From the NCBI RefSeq assembly GCF_963677315.1, contig NZ_OY781939.1, positions 930,001 through 994,000 on the forward strand: 64,000 nucleotides of DNA, in the 5' to 3' direction. Of this stretch, positions 35,514 to 43,328 are shown in pieces; the stretch's first letter is position 1; each line of letters starts with the position of its first letter. This DNA comes from an uncultured Sphaerochaeta sp. (GTDB lineage Bacteria; Spirochaetota; Spirochaetia; Sphaerochaetales; Sphaerochaetaceae). The position numbers were made by a program, and so were the translations under genes. The notes beneath the pieces were generated by a model, which made no database searches, was not told where the DNA came from, and saw only the letters and a program-made list of their open reading frames with translations.

Positions 35514-35543
35514 TTGACAAAGGGAGAAGAGGTTCGGTATTCT
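35514..35543 (+). promoter_or_regulatory. Strong sigma-70 promoter far upstream of the DbpA-domain gene
   Basis: TTGACA (35514-35519), an 18-base spacer and TATTCT (35538-35543). The expected transcript start near 35550 leaves an untranslated leader of about 285 bases before the ATG at 35836. Confidence 0.7.
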
Positions 35544-35547
35544 GATT

Positions 35548-35770
35548 GCAAACTGCCTTGGGATGGGAATGGTTTATTCATGCTACCATATTCTTTTCCT
35601 CGACAGATTTGGAGAGCGTTTGCGTACATGTGCCAGCATGTACCCTCTTCTTTGAGTGTGACCACAACGGTATCCACTTACTTCTGTCTCATAAGAGCAG
35701 AAGCTATGCCCACCACGTTTCCCACACCCCCTTTGAGGCGGGGGGACGGGGGGAGCATGTTCCCAAAAAA
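35548..35770 (+). ncRNA. Candidate structured leader or small RNA
   Basis: There is no convincing protein gene in the 379-base gap 35457-35835. Downstream of the promoter at 35514 are stacked self-complementary segments. GCAAAC (35548) pairs with GTTTGC (35618-35623). TGGT / ACCA forms a hairpin near 35569-35587. GTACATG-TGCCAG-CATGTAC (35624-35643) is a perfect 7-bp hairpin. CTTCTG-T-CTC-ATAA-GAG-CAGAAG (35681-35703) is a nine-pair hairpin with one bulge. A CCCCC tract followed by GGGGGG runs lies at 35725-35754. I do not recognise 6S, SRP, tmRNA, RNase P or a T-box in it. It could be a regulatory 5' leader of the RNA-binding protein or a free RNA. Confidence 0.4.
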
Positions 35771-35835
35771 ATTTAAACTTTCAGCCCTTCCGCTGGCACG
35801 GACCAAGAGGCTCTACGAACCAAGGAGAATTGCTC

Positions 35836-36399
35836 ATGGCTATTGACAACAAGAGCACCCCGACCGACGACCTGGTAATTGACACCATCCAGCTGCTTGC
35901 TGGTAAAACCAAGGCCGACCCAAACCCTGATGAATTGGAACAACTCAAGCGTCTGATCAAAAAGAATGTCCCATTCACACTTCGTGGCTATTTTATGGCC
36001 TATTTGCTCAGGGAAGTCCTGCAGGCAAATACCCCGAAAAAGGCTGGTTCAAGACCAGCACCGAAGGCAAAGCGAGAAGCTCCTGCGAAGAAAGAGGAGC
36101 CCAAGGATGAGAAGGAGAGCCAACAACCCCGCAAGAAAGCTCCTAGGACCCTTCCAGAGGGAGCAAGAACACTGTACTTGAACATTGGCAAGATGAAGAG
36201 ACTGTACACCAAGGAACTGAGCCAGATCCTCCAGACAGAGCTTGGTATAGAAAGAGATGACATTTACAGCATCCGTATCCATGACAAGTACTCTTTCATC
36301 AGCATGAGTGAAGAGAACTGTGAGAAAGCTATTGAGAAGCTCAATGGAATGGATATCAGAGGCAGAACGGCTTCCATCAGCTATTCCAACAAGGAGTAG
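35836..36399 (+). CDS. Protein with stand-alone DbpA-type RNA-binding domain
   Basis: 187 residues from the ATG at 35836, with AAGGAG nine bases upstream. Residues ~5-62 form a small helical domain (DLVIDTIQLLAGKTKADPNP, LIKKNVPFTLRGYFMAYLLR). A Lys/Pro/Ala-rich linker follows. Residues ~112-187 are a DbpA-type RNA-binding domain (RTLYLNIGKMKRLYTKELSQ, DDIYSIRIHDKYSFISMSEE) like the one at the end of the DEAD-box helicase at 1671. No helicase motifs are present, so this is an RNA-binding adapter without a motor. The MBL-fold gene follows after three bases. Confidence 0.8.
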   Translation: MAIDNKSTPTDDLVIDTIQLLAGKTKADPNPDELEQLKRLIKKNVPFTLRGYFMAYLLREVLQANTPKKAGSRPAPKAKREAPAKKEEPKDEKESQQPRKKAPRTLPEGARTLYLNIGKMKRLYTKELSQILQTELGIERDDIYSIRIHDKYSFISMSEENCEKAIEKLNGMDIRGRTASISYSNKE

Positions 36400-36402
36400 G
36401 AT

Positions 36403-37041
36403 ATGATTGTGGAACGACTTGTGGTGGGGCCCTACCAGACGAACTGTTACATCATGGGTAATGAAGAGACCTCCAGTGCCTGGATCATCGATCCAGGGGC
36501 TGATGGTCAGCTTATCATTGACCGCATCACCCAACGAAACCTCACCCCAGTCGCCATTCTATTGACCCACACTCATTGGGACCATATTACTGCCATAGGC
36601 ACCCTTATAGAGAGATGGCCTGACCTTGAGCTGCTCGTAGCTGAGGAGGAAGCCCCTGCTCTATCATATGAGCATATTAAACAAGTTTGTTTTGATAAGA
36701 GTTTCCTTCAAATGTATGACAAGGAGCTGCAAAAGCTTCCCAGGCAAACAGGATTTCTCTCTGATGGCCAGTATTTGCAAGACAGCCACCTGCTGGTGAT
36801 ACATACCCCGGGTCATACCAAGGGAGGTGTATGCTTGTATCATGAGGAAGGACAGTTTATGTTTACCGGTGATACGCTGTTTGCCGGCAGTATAGGCCGG
36901 ACTGATCTGGAAGGTGGTTCCTACACCGAGATCATAGCAAGCTGCAAACGATTGCTCGATCTCCCTGGGGAAGTGCAAATACTTCCCGGGCATGGACCTA
37001 CCAGTACTATCAAGAACGAATACAACAATCCATTTCTTTAA
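36403..37041 (+). CDS. MBL-fold metallo-hydrolase (glyoxalase II-like)
   Basis: 212 residues. The THTHWDHI motif is the HxHxDH zinc-binding signature, VIHTPGHTKGGVCLY supplies another histidine, FTGDTLFAGSIGRTD the bridging Asp and LPGHGPTSTIKNE the last histidine. The length matches the short YcbL-type enzymes related to hydroxyacylglutathione hydrolase, which cleave thioesters such as S-lactoylglutathione. The true substrate here is unknown. It starts three bases after the DbpA-domain gene and ends at a strong terminator. Confidence 0.9.
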   Translation: MIVERLVVGPYQTNCYIMGNEETSSAWIIDPGADGQLIIDRITQRNLTPVAILLTHTHWDHITAIGTLIERWPDLELLVAEEEAPALSYEHIKQVCFDKSFLQMYDKELQKLPRQTGFLSDGQYLQDSHLLVIHTPGHTKGGVCLYHEEGQFMFTGDTLFAGSIGRTDLEGGSYTEIIASCKRLLDLPGEVQILPGHGPTSTIKNEYNNPFL

Positions 37042-37045
37042 AAAA

Positions 37046-37087
37046 AAACCAGATGGTCCCCTACGAGGAGTTCCATCTGGTTTTTTT
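37046..37087. terminator. Strong bidirectional terminator
   Basis: AAACCAGATGG / CCATCTGGTTT forms an 11-bp stem flanked by a run of eight A's on the left and seven T's on the right. It terminates the MBL gene on the plus strand and the DksA-like gene on the minus strand. Confidence 0.9.
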
Positions 37088-37101
37088 GCCCAGCCAGGAG
37101 A

Positions 37102-37461
37102 CTATCTTCTCCCTGGGACCTCTTCTGCGTTTTTGCAATCGATGCAAAGTACTGCATAGGGAATAGCTCTGAGCCTTTCCTCTGGAATTTTCTTTCCACA
37201 TCTCAGACAGGATCCATATTTTCCATTATGGATACGGGCGATGGCATTCTCGATGGAACGGAGGCGGTTTGCCTCATGCTTGTTGATCGCTTCCATCTTC
37301 TTGAACGCAATATCATCAGCCGCAACATCGATGCTGTCCTTGATCCCCATTGAATTCACCATTTCCCGGAAATCACTGTTATCCTCAGTGAGTTTCTCCA
37401 ATAGTTCATTTCTCATGGAAACGAGAAGCTCTTCCATCTCATGCACAAATGCCTCGGACAT
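37102..37461 (-). CDS. DksA/TraR family zinc-finger protein
   Basis: 119 residues from the ATG at 37461, which has GGAGG seven bases upstream. The N-terminal half is a helical coiled coil (FVHEMEELLVSMRNELLEKL). The C-terminal CLRCGKKIPEERLRAIPYAV followed by LCIDC is the four-cysteine zinc finger of DksA/TraR. Such proteins bind the secondary channel of RNA polymerase and tune transcription during stress, together with ppGpp in DksA. The acidic tip (DVAADDIAFKKME) is similar in kind but not identical to the DxxDxA motif of DksA. Confidence 0.88.
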   Translation of the reverse strand: MSEAFVHEMEELLVSMRNELLEKLTEDNSDFREMVNSMGIKDSIDVAADDIAFKKMEAINKHEANRLRSIENAIARIHNGKYGSCLRCGKKIPEERLRAIPYAVLCIDCKNAEEVPGRR

Positions 37462-37583
37462 TATACGCCTCCTACAAGGGACAGTATCTGTACCCCTTGG
37501 ATTTTTATCCATATAAGATGGGGATAAGATGCGTTGTTGTCAAGCTCCTTACCTCATTTTTAGCATATTCAGAGTGTTTTTGT

Positions 37584-40217
37584 CTAAAAAGGGTACCAAA
37601 ACATAACCTTTCCGATAAAACGTGAATAAAGGCTGGCTGCAAGCAGTGCCATAATGAGAGCCAATACGATGAAATCCACCGATTTTAGTTTTCGTTGCAT
37701 GTACCAGGTACGGCTCCTGGAACGAGCAAATCCTCTAAGAACCATGGCATTGGTGATAATATCGATCCGGTCAAGACTGCTGAAAACCAAGGGAGTAATC
37801 ACACGCCCGAGTGAAGATATTCGTTTCTTAAGTGGTGTCTGGGAAGAGAAGTCAACGCCCCTTGCCATCTGCGCATGCAGAATATGCATATAGCTCTTTG
37901 TCACCTCAGGGAGATACCTCAGTGCAAGTGCAACTGCGTAGCTGATACGATAAGAGATCCCCAAGCGATTCAATGAAGAAGCAAACTGTGAGGGATGGGT
38001 GATGCTGACAAAGAGTAAAGCCATCGGAAAGATGGAGAAATATTTCAGACAGACCACCACCAGGTAGAACAAGGTTTCCGCACTCAGGGAATACCTGGCA
38101 TGCTCAGGGCCAAGGATGATGGTTCTGCTGCCGAGATACCGGGTGCCTTGATCAGGGGAAAAGAGATAGATAAACAGTGCATTGAGGGCAATGACCGTCA
38201 ACATACCTATGATGTAGGGAGAGAACTTGCGAAGGGGGATCTTTGTCAGGAAGAGCAAGGAGAAAGAGATAATCGTGCTTACCATTAGGAAACGTATATC
38301 GAACGTGGTAAGGCAGAACACAATCCACGTCAGGAAAAGGATAAACTTTGTAACACCATTGAGACGGTGCAAAGGTGAATCTGTCTCTTCGTAGGTAAGC
38401 GCAAACCCAAACTTTCTCCCCTCCTTCTTGGCTCGTTCCATCCTCTTTCGTTTCGGCTTCATTGCAGAGAGAGGTTTCTCCAAGGCAGGAATTTGGGAAA
38501 CCTTGGTCGCTCGTGAGCGGGTCTCTTGTTCTGTACGGACAAACGTATCGATGAATGAAGAGATATCGTCAACACCACACCGTTTTGCAAGTAAGGAAAG
38601 ACTGGTCTCCTTCAGGTTTGCCTTGTGGAGTACAACTTCATCGGCAAAGACTTCACTGGTTGGCTTGTCACAGAGCAGATGGCCATCATGCAACACCAAG
38701 GAACGATGGGTATATTCGAGAGCGAGGTGCATATCATGGGTGATGAAGAGAATGGTCAGACCGGTATTCCTATTCAGTTCTGAGAGAAACTCCATCAATG
38801 CAGTATACCTCTGGTAGTCCTGCCCACTGGTTGGCTCGTCAAGGATGAGCAACTTTGGATTGGTCACAAGGATGGAGGCAATGGTCACCCGCTTCTTCTG
38901 TCCGTAGCTGAGTGCTGAGATGGGCCAGTGATGGTAAGGACGGAGTGCACAGAGCCCAAGCACGTCCATAACACGGTCCTTGATTTGCTCCTCCCCATAG
39001 CCTTGTTGCCTGAGTGCAAAGGCAACCTCATCATAGACGAGGTCACAGCTGATCATATGGTTCGGGTTCTGCATAACAAACCCGATTTTTGTGGAACGTT
39101 GGCTGGCTGAGTAGTCATCCAGCAAGGTTCCTTCATACCGGATATGACCGGCATCCTGATGGATTACTCCCATTAGGATCTGTGCGAGGGTGGACTTCCC
39201 TGCCCCATTGTTCCCTAGGATGCTGACCATCTCCCCTTCATGAATGGTCGCACTAATATCCGCCAACACTGTCTTCAGGCCATCATAGGAATAACTGATG
39301 TGTTCCAGTTCCAGCTGGACAGGCTTCTCCTGTGTATTGATGGACCGCTGTTCCTTTTTATGCCATGCCTTGACCCTATCCATGCATCCCCTAAGATGTA
39401 TGGTATCCAGGCTGCTGACATCACCAAGCGTGGAGAGGTCACATCCTGCCATCCGTAGAGCCGCCAGATACAAGGGATCTCGCAAACCCAGCCCACTCAA
39501 CAAGGCTGTTCCCAGCAGTGCCTGTGGGGTGGTATCGGCAACCAAAGAACCTTCCTGCATCACCAGGATTCGGTCAACGGGATGGGAGAGCACATCCTCG
39601 AGCCGATGTTCTATGATCAAGACAGTCTTTCCAGTCTCCCTGGAAAGCTGATCAATAAGACCCATTGCCTTCAGGCCGGTAGCTGGGTCGAGGTTGGCAA
39701 GTGGCTCATCAAAGAGCAGAACCTCCACATCATCCACCAATACACCGGCAAGAGAAACCCGTTGTTTCTGCCCTCCAGAAATTTCCTGTGGACTCTGCCT
39801 CAAGAAATCCTGCATCCCAACCACCCCAGCCATTTGGGACACCAGGTTTTCCATGTTATGGCGTTCCATGCACTGATTTTCCAAGGAAAATGCGATATCC
39901 TCAGCGACAGTCAATCCAACAAATTGGGCATCAGTATCCTGAAGCACCGTGCCCACCTTCTTGTTCACTGCATAGATGTCTCCATCCTCAAGATTCATCG
40001 AACAGATGGATGCAGTTCCCTCAATGACACCACTGAAGGCGTGGGGAATGAGCGCATTGATGCAGTACCCCAGGGTACTTTTACCACTGCCAGAAGGCCC
40101 CACGATCAAGACTTTCTCTCCCTCACTAATGGTGAGGTTGATATGCTTAAGCGTGGGTTCCGTCTGACCTTGGTATGTAAAACTGAAATCCTTGAAAACA
40201 ATCTGAGGTGCTTGCAT
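37584..40217 (-). CDS. ECF transporter energy-coupling module: two ATPase domains and T component in one protein
   Basis: 877 residues. Residues ~1-260 and ~300-545 are two ABC ATPase domains. The first has Walker A GPSGSGKST, signature ISGGQKQRV and Walker B VLLFDEP. The second has GNNGAGKST, a degenerate signature LSYGQKKRV and LLILDEP. Residues ~610-877 are a membrane EcfT domain with about five helices and the two coupling motifs HAQMARGVDFSS and LRGFARSRSR. Fusing A, A' and T in one chain is unusual, because they are normally separate or only A-A' are joined. It powers uptake by the S component encoded 36 bases upstream. It is the last gene of the nine-gene minus-strand run that starts with cobT. 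Confidence 0.93.
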   Translation of the reverse strand: MQAPQIVFKDFSFTYQGQTEPTLKHINLTISEGEKVLIVGPSGSGKSTLGYCINALIPHAFSGVIEGTASICSMNLEDGDIYAVNKKVGTVLQDTDAQFVGLTVAEDIAFSLENQCMERHNMENLVSQMAGVVGMQDFLRQSPQEISGGQKQRVSLAGVLVDDVEVLLFDEPLANLDPATGLKAMGLIDQLSRETGKTVLIIEHRLEDVLSHPVDRILVMQEGSLVADTTPQALLGTALLSGLGLRDPLYLAALRMAGCDLSTLGDVSSLDTIHLRGCMDRVKAWHKKEQRSINTQEKPVQLELEHISYSYDGLKTVLADISATIHEGEMVSILGNNGAGKSTLAQILMGVIHQDAGHIRYEGTLLDDYSASQRSTKIGFVMQNPNHMISCDLVYDEVAFALRQQGYGEEQIKDRVMDVLGLCALRPYHHWPISALSYGQKKRVTIASILVTNPKLLILDEPTSGQDYQRYTALMEFLSELNRNTGLTILFITHDMHLALEYTHRSLVLHDGHLLCDKPTSEVFADEVVLHKANLKETSLSLLAKRCGVDDISSFIDTFVRTEQETRSRATKVSQIPALEKPLSAMKPKRKRMERAKKEGRKFGFALTYEETDSPLHRLNGVTKFILFLTWIVFCLTTFDIRFLMVSTIISFSLLFLTKIPLRKFSPYIIGMLTVIALNALFIYLFSPDQGTRYLGSRTIILGPEHARYSLSAETLFYLVVVCLKYFSIFPMALLFVSITHPSQFASSLNRLGISYRISYAVALALRYLPEVTKSYMHILHAQMARGVDFSSQTPLKKRISSLGRVITPLVFSSLDRIDIITNAMVLRGFARSRSRTWYMQRKLKSVDFIVLALIMALLAASLYSRFIGKVMFWYPF

Positions 40218-40253
40218 GTACCAGACTGCAGAACAAACTGCAGATATTCTCCT

Positions 40254-40820
40254 TTAGGCTTCTTCGTCCCTGGTAAGGCCTTCTCTGCTCTTGTTGCGTT
40301 TCACAACCAACAGCAGTAAGAGAGTACCAAGTATGGCGATGACAACCGTATTGGAGAAGGCAATGATCAACTGCTGGGTGATAACCTTGTCCATCGGCTC
40401 AGCGAAGAAGAGGAAATCAAGCAATGCGCTGATCATGTATCCGATGAAATTTCCCAGGAAAGCGAGCAGGATGAACAAACCGATTGAGGAACGGGGAAGT
40501 TCTCCTTTTTCAACACACTTCTTGCTCATAGCAGGAAACAATCCGATCGCAATTCCCACAATACCACTACCAAGCATCCACGTTGGCCACACACCCCATC
40601 CTGCAAACAGGTCGGTCAGCCAGTGTCCCAGGAATCCTACCAAGAAACCAACGATTGGTCCAAAGACAGCTGCAAACAAGGCAAGAATAGCCATGGCAGG
40701 CTTGATGGTGGTGTTGGCGAAGACGGGGATACTGACCAATCCTCCCACTCCATAGAGAGCTGCACCGATGGCAATGATCACAACAATGCGTACCGGTTGC
40801 ATTCCTTTGTTCTGTTCCAT
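40254..40820 (-). CDS. ECF transporter S component (UPF0397-like)
   Basis: 188 residues from the ATG at 40820, preceded by GGAGG. There are about five to six membrane helices. [20 protein letters not shown] and the block [20 protein letters not shown] match the UPF0397 group of substrate-binding S components. Their ligand is not settled, although riboflavin or other vitamins have been suggested for relatives. It lies between the SAM hydroxide adenosyltransferase and the fused ECF module, so this module most likely energises it. Position in the cobamide operon raises cobinamide, cobamide or a lower-ligand base as possible substrates (inference). Confidence 0.85.
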   Translation of the reverse strand: MEQNKGMQPVRIVVIIAIGAALYGVGGLVSIPVFANTTIKPAMAILALFAAVFGPIVGFLVGFLGHWLTDLFAGWGVWPTWMLGSGIVGIAIGLFPAMSKKCVEKGELPRSSIGLFILLAFLGNFIGYMISALLDFLFFAEPMDKVITQQLIIAFSNTVVIAILGTLLLLLVVKRNKSREGLTRDEEA

Positions 40821-40850
40821 ATTTGTTACCTCCTTACGGGCAATTACCAA

Positions 40851-41735
40851 TCATTCTATCACCGAAAAACTGATTTTCCACCCCTCACCTGTCCCAATTC
40901 CGTAGGTTGTTGCAAAATTCCCCTGATTCAGGGCAACTGCAAGATTGAGAAGGCTGTTGATGTAGATAAGAGGCTCACCCTTCCCCACTTCGGTGAAGGA
41001 CTTACATATGGGAAGCTTGTATCCATAAACGATACGGCCATTGTAGGAGATGGTTGTCTGCAGCAAATCCCCGTTACCCAGAGAAAGCTCATCCAAAAAG
41101 TCAGCACTGATATTGGTCCAGAGCGAACCATAGCGGGCATCGAGGATATCCACCGAACCGACCAATGAGGACCCTTCAATTCTGGAACGTTCCATTTTCA
41201 GTTTGACGGTTTTTGGAACCAATGGACCAATTTCTTCGTAGTCCAGATCACCGGAGGCCAAACGTGCCCCGGTATATGCATATACATCTCTTCCATGGAA
41301 TGTGTGGCTTTTCTGGCTGCCTGAGAGACGATGGGTATCAACATTGATCATCCTCACCTCCAGAATCCCGATGCTGTCTGCTACATGGGTCAGCGTTCCG
41401 TTGTCAGGGGTGACAATCAGATGGCCACTCTCACTCAAGGCGACAACGCTTTTCCGGTCCGATCCTACCCCAGGATCGACCACACAGACAAAGACTGTTC
41501 CCCTGGCCCAATAGGGAAGTGCCTGTACCAGTCGGTAGGAGGCCTCCCAGATATTGAATTGAGGAATTTCATGGGTAAGGTCCTCCAATCTTAGGAGATT
41601 GGACACCCCATTGGCCACCCCATGCATGGCACTTACTGCTCCATCTGACATGCCGAAATCACTGAGAAATACGACTGTCTTCCGCTCCTTCCAAGCCTGC
41701 AAGGCTACCAAGCTATCGCGCAGTTTCCTTTTCAT
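40851..41735 (-). CDS. SAM hydroxide adenosyltransferase (DUF62 / SAM hydrolase family)
   Basis: 294 residues from the ATG at 41735, with GGAGAG upstream. VVFLSDFGMSDGAVSAMHG is the N-terminal SDFG block that binds S-adenosylmethionine. VVDPGVGSDRKSVV and TPDNGTLTHV complete the catalytic centre, and a beta-barrel C-terminal domain follows. Characterised DUF62 enzymes split SAM with a hydroxide ion into adenosine and methionine, and are related to fluorinase and chlorinase. The start overlaps the 74-residue membrane protein gene by 23 bases. It lies directly upstream of an ECF S component, so the reaction may be tied to the imported compound. Confidence 0.9.
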   Translation of the reverse strand: MKRKLRDSLVALQAWKERKTVVFLSDFGMSDGAVSAMHGVANGVSNLLRLEDLTHEIPQFNIWEASYRLVQALPYWARGTVFVCVVDPGVGSDRKSVVALSESGHLIVTPDNGTLTHVADSIGILEVRMINVDTHRLSGSQKSHTFHGRDVYAYTGARLASGDLDYEEIGPLVPKTVKLKMERSRIEGSSLVGSVDILDARYGSLWTNISADFLDELSLGNGDLLQTTISYNGRIVYGYKLPICKSFTEVGKGEPLIYINSLLNLAVALNQGNFATTYGIGTGEGWKISFSVIE

Positions 41736-41937
41736 GCTGTCTCTCCTGCTTCTCTCGCATTTGGCGGTCAAAAATCATTGCATACCTGATCAACAGTACA
41801 GAGAGTACCATCAAGACCAATGCTAGCATGACCACAAGGATAACAGAAGGCTTGTAGGCGATTGCAAGCAAAGAAAAGCCTACGAACAGGGAGAGAATGA
41901 GAACGATAATGGAAGGAGTCAGCCTACCCTGTTTCAT
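41713..41937 (-). CDS. Small two-helix membrane protein
   Basis: 74 residues. Two membrane helices (SIIVLILSLFVGFSLLAIAY and VILVVMLALVLMVLSVLLIR) are followed by a highly charged C-terminal tail (DRQMREKQERQHEKE). Its ATG overlaps the thrH stop (ATGA) and its end overlaps the DUF62 start by 23 bases. This is strong evidence of a real, coupled gene in the run. I do not recognise a family. It could be an accessory subunit of the ECF transporter or an unrelated membrane factor. Confidence 0.72.
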   Translation of the reverse strand: MKQGRLTPSIIVLILSLFVGFSLLAIAYKPSVILVVMLALVLMVLSVLLIRYAMIFDRQMREKQERQHEKETAR

Positions 41938-42539
41938 CAGTCCAAGAACTCCTTGATGATCTCCAGGAACTTATCATAGGTCTCGGCTATCTGCAGATGG
42001 GGATACTGCTCCAGTATGTTCTTGGGGGCACGGAACAAGCAACCACCATCCGCTTCCTGGATCATGGTAAGGTCGTTGTAGGAATCTCCAGCCGCAAAGG
42101 TGCGGTAATTGAGGGCCTTCAACGCTTGGATGGCTTTCTTCTTGCCGTCATGTAGGCGCATCCTGTGCCGGATGATGCGGTTATCCTCATCAACTTCCAG
42201 GCTATTACACCAGATGGTAGGCCAATTGAGCTGACGCATAAGGGGATTGGCAAACTCGCTGAAGGTATCGCTGAGAATGACAACCTGGGTCATCGATCGC
42301 AGTGAATCGAGAAAAGAGAGTGCACCTTCCATGGGACCCATCTGGGCGATGACATCCTGGATATCCTTCAGCTTCAGGTTATGTTCCTCAAGGATCCTAA
42401 TCCGTCCAGCCATCAACTTGTCATAATCCGGCTCATCGCGGGTGGTAATCTTCAGCTCCTCGATACCTGTTCGCTCTGCTACGTTGATCCAAATCTCCGG
42501 TACCAAGACCCCTTCCATATCAAGACACACAATATCCAT
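41937..42539 (-). CDS. thrH: ThrH-type HAD phosphatase (phosphoserine phosphatase / homoserine phosphotransferase)
   Basis: 200 residues. VCLDMEGVLVPEIWINVAER is HAD motif I in the form typical of ThrH (DMEGVL), ILSDTFSEFANPLM motif II, the Lys is in HDGKKKAIQALK, and AAGDSYNDLTMI holds the motif IV acids. Pseudomonas ThrH removes phosphate from phosphoserine and can pass it to homoserine. It lies 30 bases after cobS and directly before transporter genes, with no serine or threonine gene nearby. A CobC-like role on cobamide-5'-phosphate or alpha-ribazole-phosphate is therefore worth testing (inference). Confidence 0.92.
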   Translation of the reverse strand: MDIVCLDMEGVLVPEIWINVAERTGIEELKITTRDEPDYDKLMAGRIRILEEHNLKLKDIQDVIAQMGPMEGALSFLDSLRSMTQVVILSDTFSEFANPLMRQLNWPTIWCNSLEVDEDNRIIRHRMRLHDGKKKAIQALKALNYRTFAAGDSYNDLTMIQEADGGCLFRAPKNILEQYPHLQIAETYDKFLEIIKEFLD

Positions 42540-42569
42540 CCGCTACCTCCCAGAATGTACCACCTAGTA

Positions 42570-43328
42570 TTACCGAGGGAGGGCCACCGATGCAAGAGGG
42601 AGAAGGAATCCAAGCATGGCAGCAGTCTCAGTGAGCACCTCCACAGCACCCAGCACATCGCCGGTTACCCCTCCAAGTCGCTTTTTGCTGACCAGCATCA
42701 GGAAGAAACAAACGAGGAGTGTAGCAAGGAACGAAGATACAGCATTCAGCGCATACTCACTCGAAAAAATAAACAACAGAACAAGAACGATAAGTATCTG
42801 CAGGAGAGGGAGGACCAGATGGGAAGGTTTTGCTGCACGTACCAGGCGGGAGGCTGTCCCCTCACCTTCCCTTGCATAGTTCATCAAGGAGGCTGCTATG
42901 ACCTGGTTCAGTCTTCCTAGAACCGGTACCAGCAACAATGCCAAAGGAATATCGGCAAGTTGCTGCAAGGCAGCGTATTGTATCAAGAGCACACAGAACA
43001 GGGTAATTAGGGCGAAGGCTCCGCTGTGGCTGTCCTTCATGATGGCCAAGCTACGTTCCTTGTCCCATCCTCCTCCAAGCCCATCTGCAAAGTCACAGAG
43101 TCCATCGAGGTGGAAGCCCCGTGAAAGGTAGGCAGAGAGTGCTATAATGAGCGCTGAGCGAATCTGGGGTGAAAAAGGAAGCAGGGAGGTTGCTACAAAA
43201 AAAAGACCAAAGAGAGCACCTATAAAAGGAAACCAGAACAGAATACGTTGTTCCTTCTCCAAGGCCCGGTAAGGAAGCGGAAAACGAGTAAGGGTACGCA
43301 GGGCTCCTCCAAGACCGAGTGTAATCAC
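42570..43328 (-). CDS. cobS: Adenosylcobinamide-GDP ribazoletransferase (cobalamin synthase)
   Basis: 252 residues with about six membrane helices. GALRTLTRFPLPY at the N-terminus, YLSRGFHLDGLCDFADGLGGGWDKERSLAIM (the conserved Asp-rich active site, seen in part) and KDSHSGAFALITLF are CobS signatures. It joins adenosylcobinamide-GDP to alpha-ribazole-5'-phosphate in the membrane, the step that builds the lower ligand loop. Its start overlaps the cobU stop by four bases (ATGA). Confidence 0.95.
   Translation of the reverse strand: MITLGLGGALRTLTRFPLPYRALEKEQRILFWFPFIGALFGLFFVATSLLPFSPQIRSALIIALSAYLSRGFHLDGLCDFADGLGGGWDKERSLAIMKDSHSGAFALITLFCVLLIQYAALQQLADIPLALLLVPVLGRLNQVIAASLMNYAREGEGTASRLVRAAKPSHLVLPLLQILIVLVLLFIFSSEYALNAVSSFLATLLVCFFLMLVSKKRLGGVTGDVLGAVEVLTETAAMLGFLLPLASVALPR

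Noticed and set aside
35732..35754. Possible G-quadruplex in the G-rich tract
   Set aside because: Only two long G runs are present instead of four, and the adjacent C run offers a simple hairpin.
35514..35846. 110-codon open frame in the leader of the DbpA-domain gene
   Set aside because: It begins on the -35 hexamer of a strong promoter, has no ribosome site and an odd composition. A structured leader explains the region better.
39582..40319. 245-codon open frame on the plus strand
   Set aside because: It is antisense to the ECF ATPase and S-component genes and has no recognisable domain.
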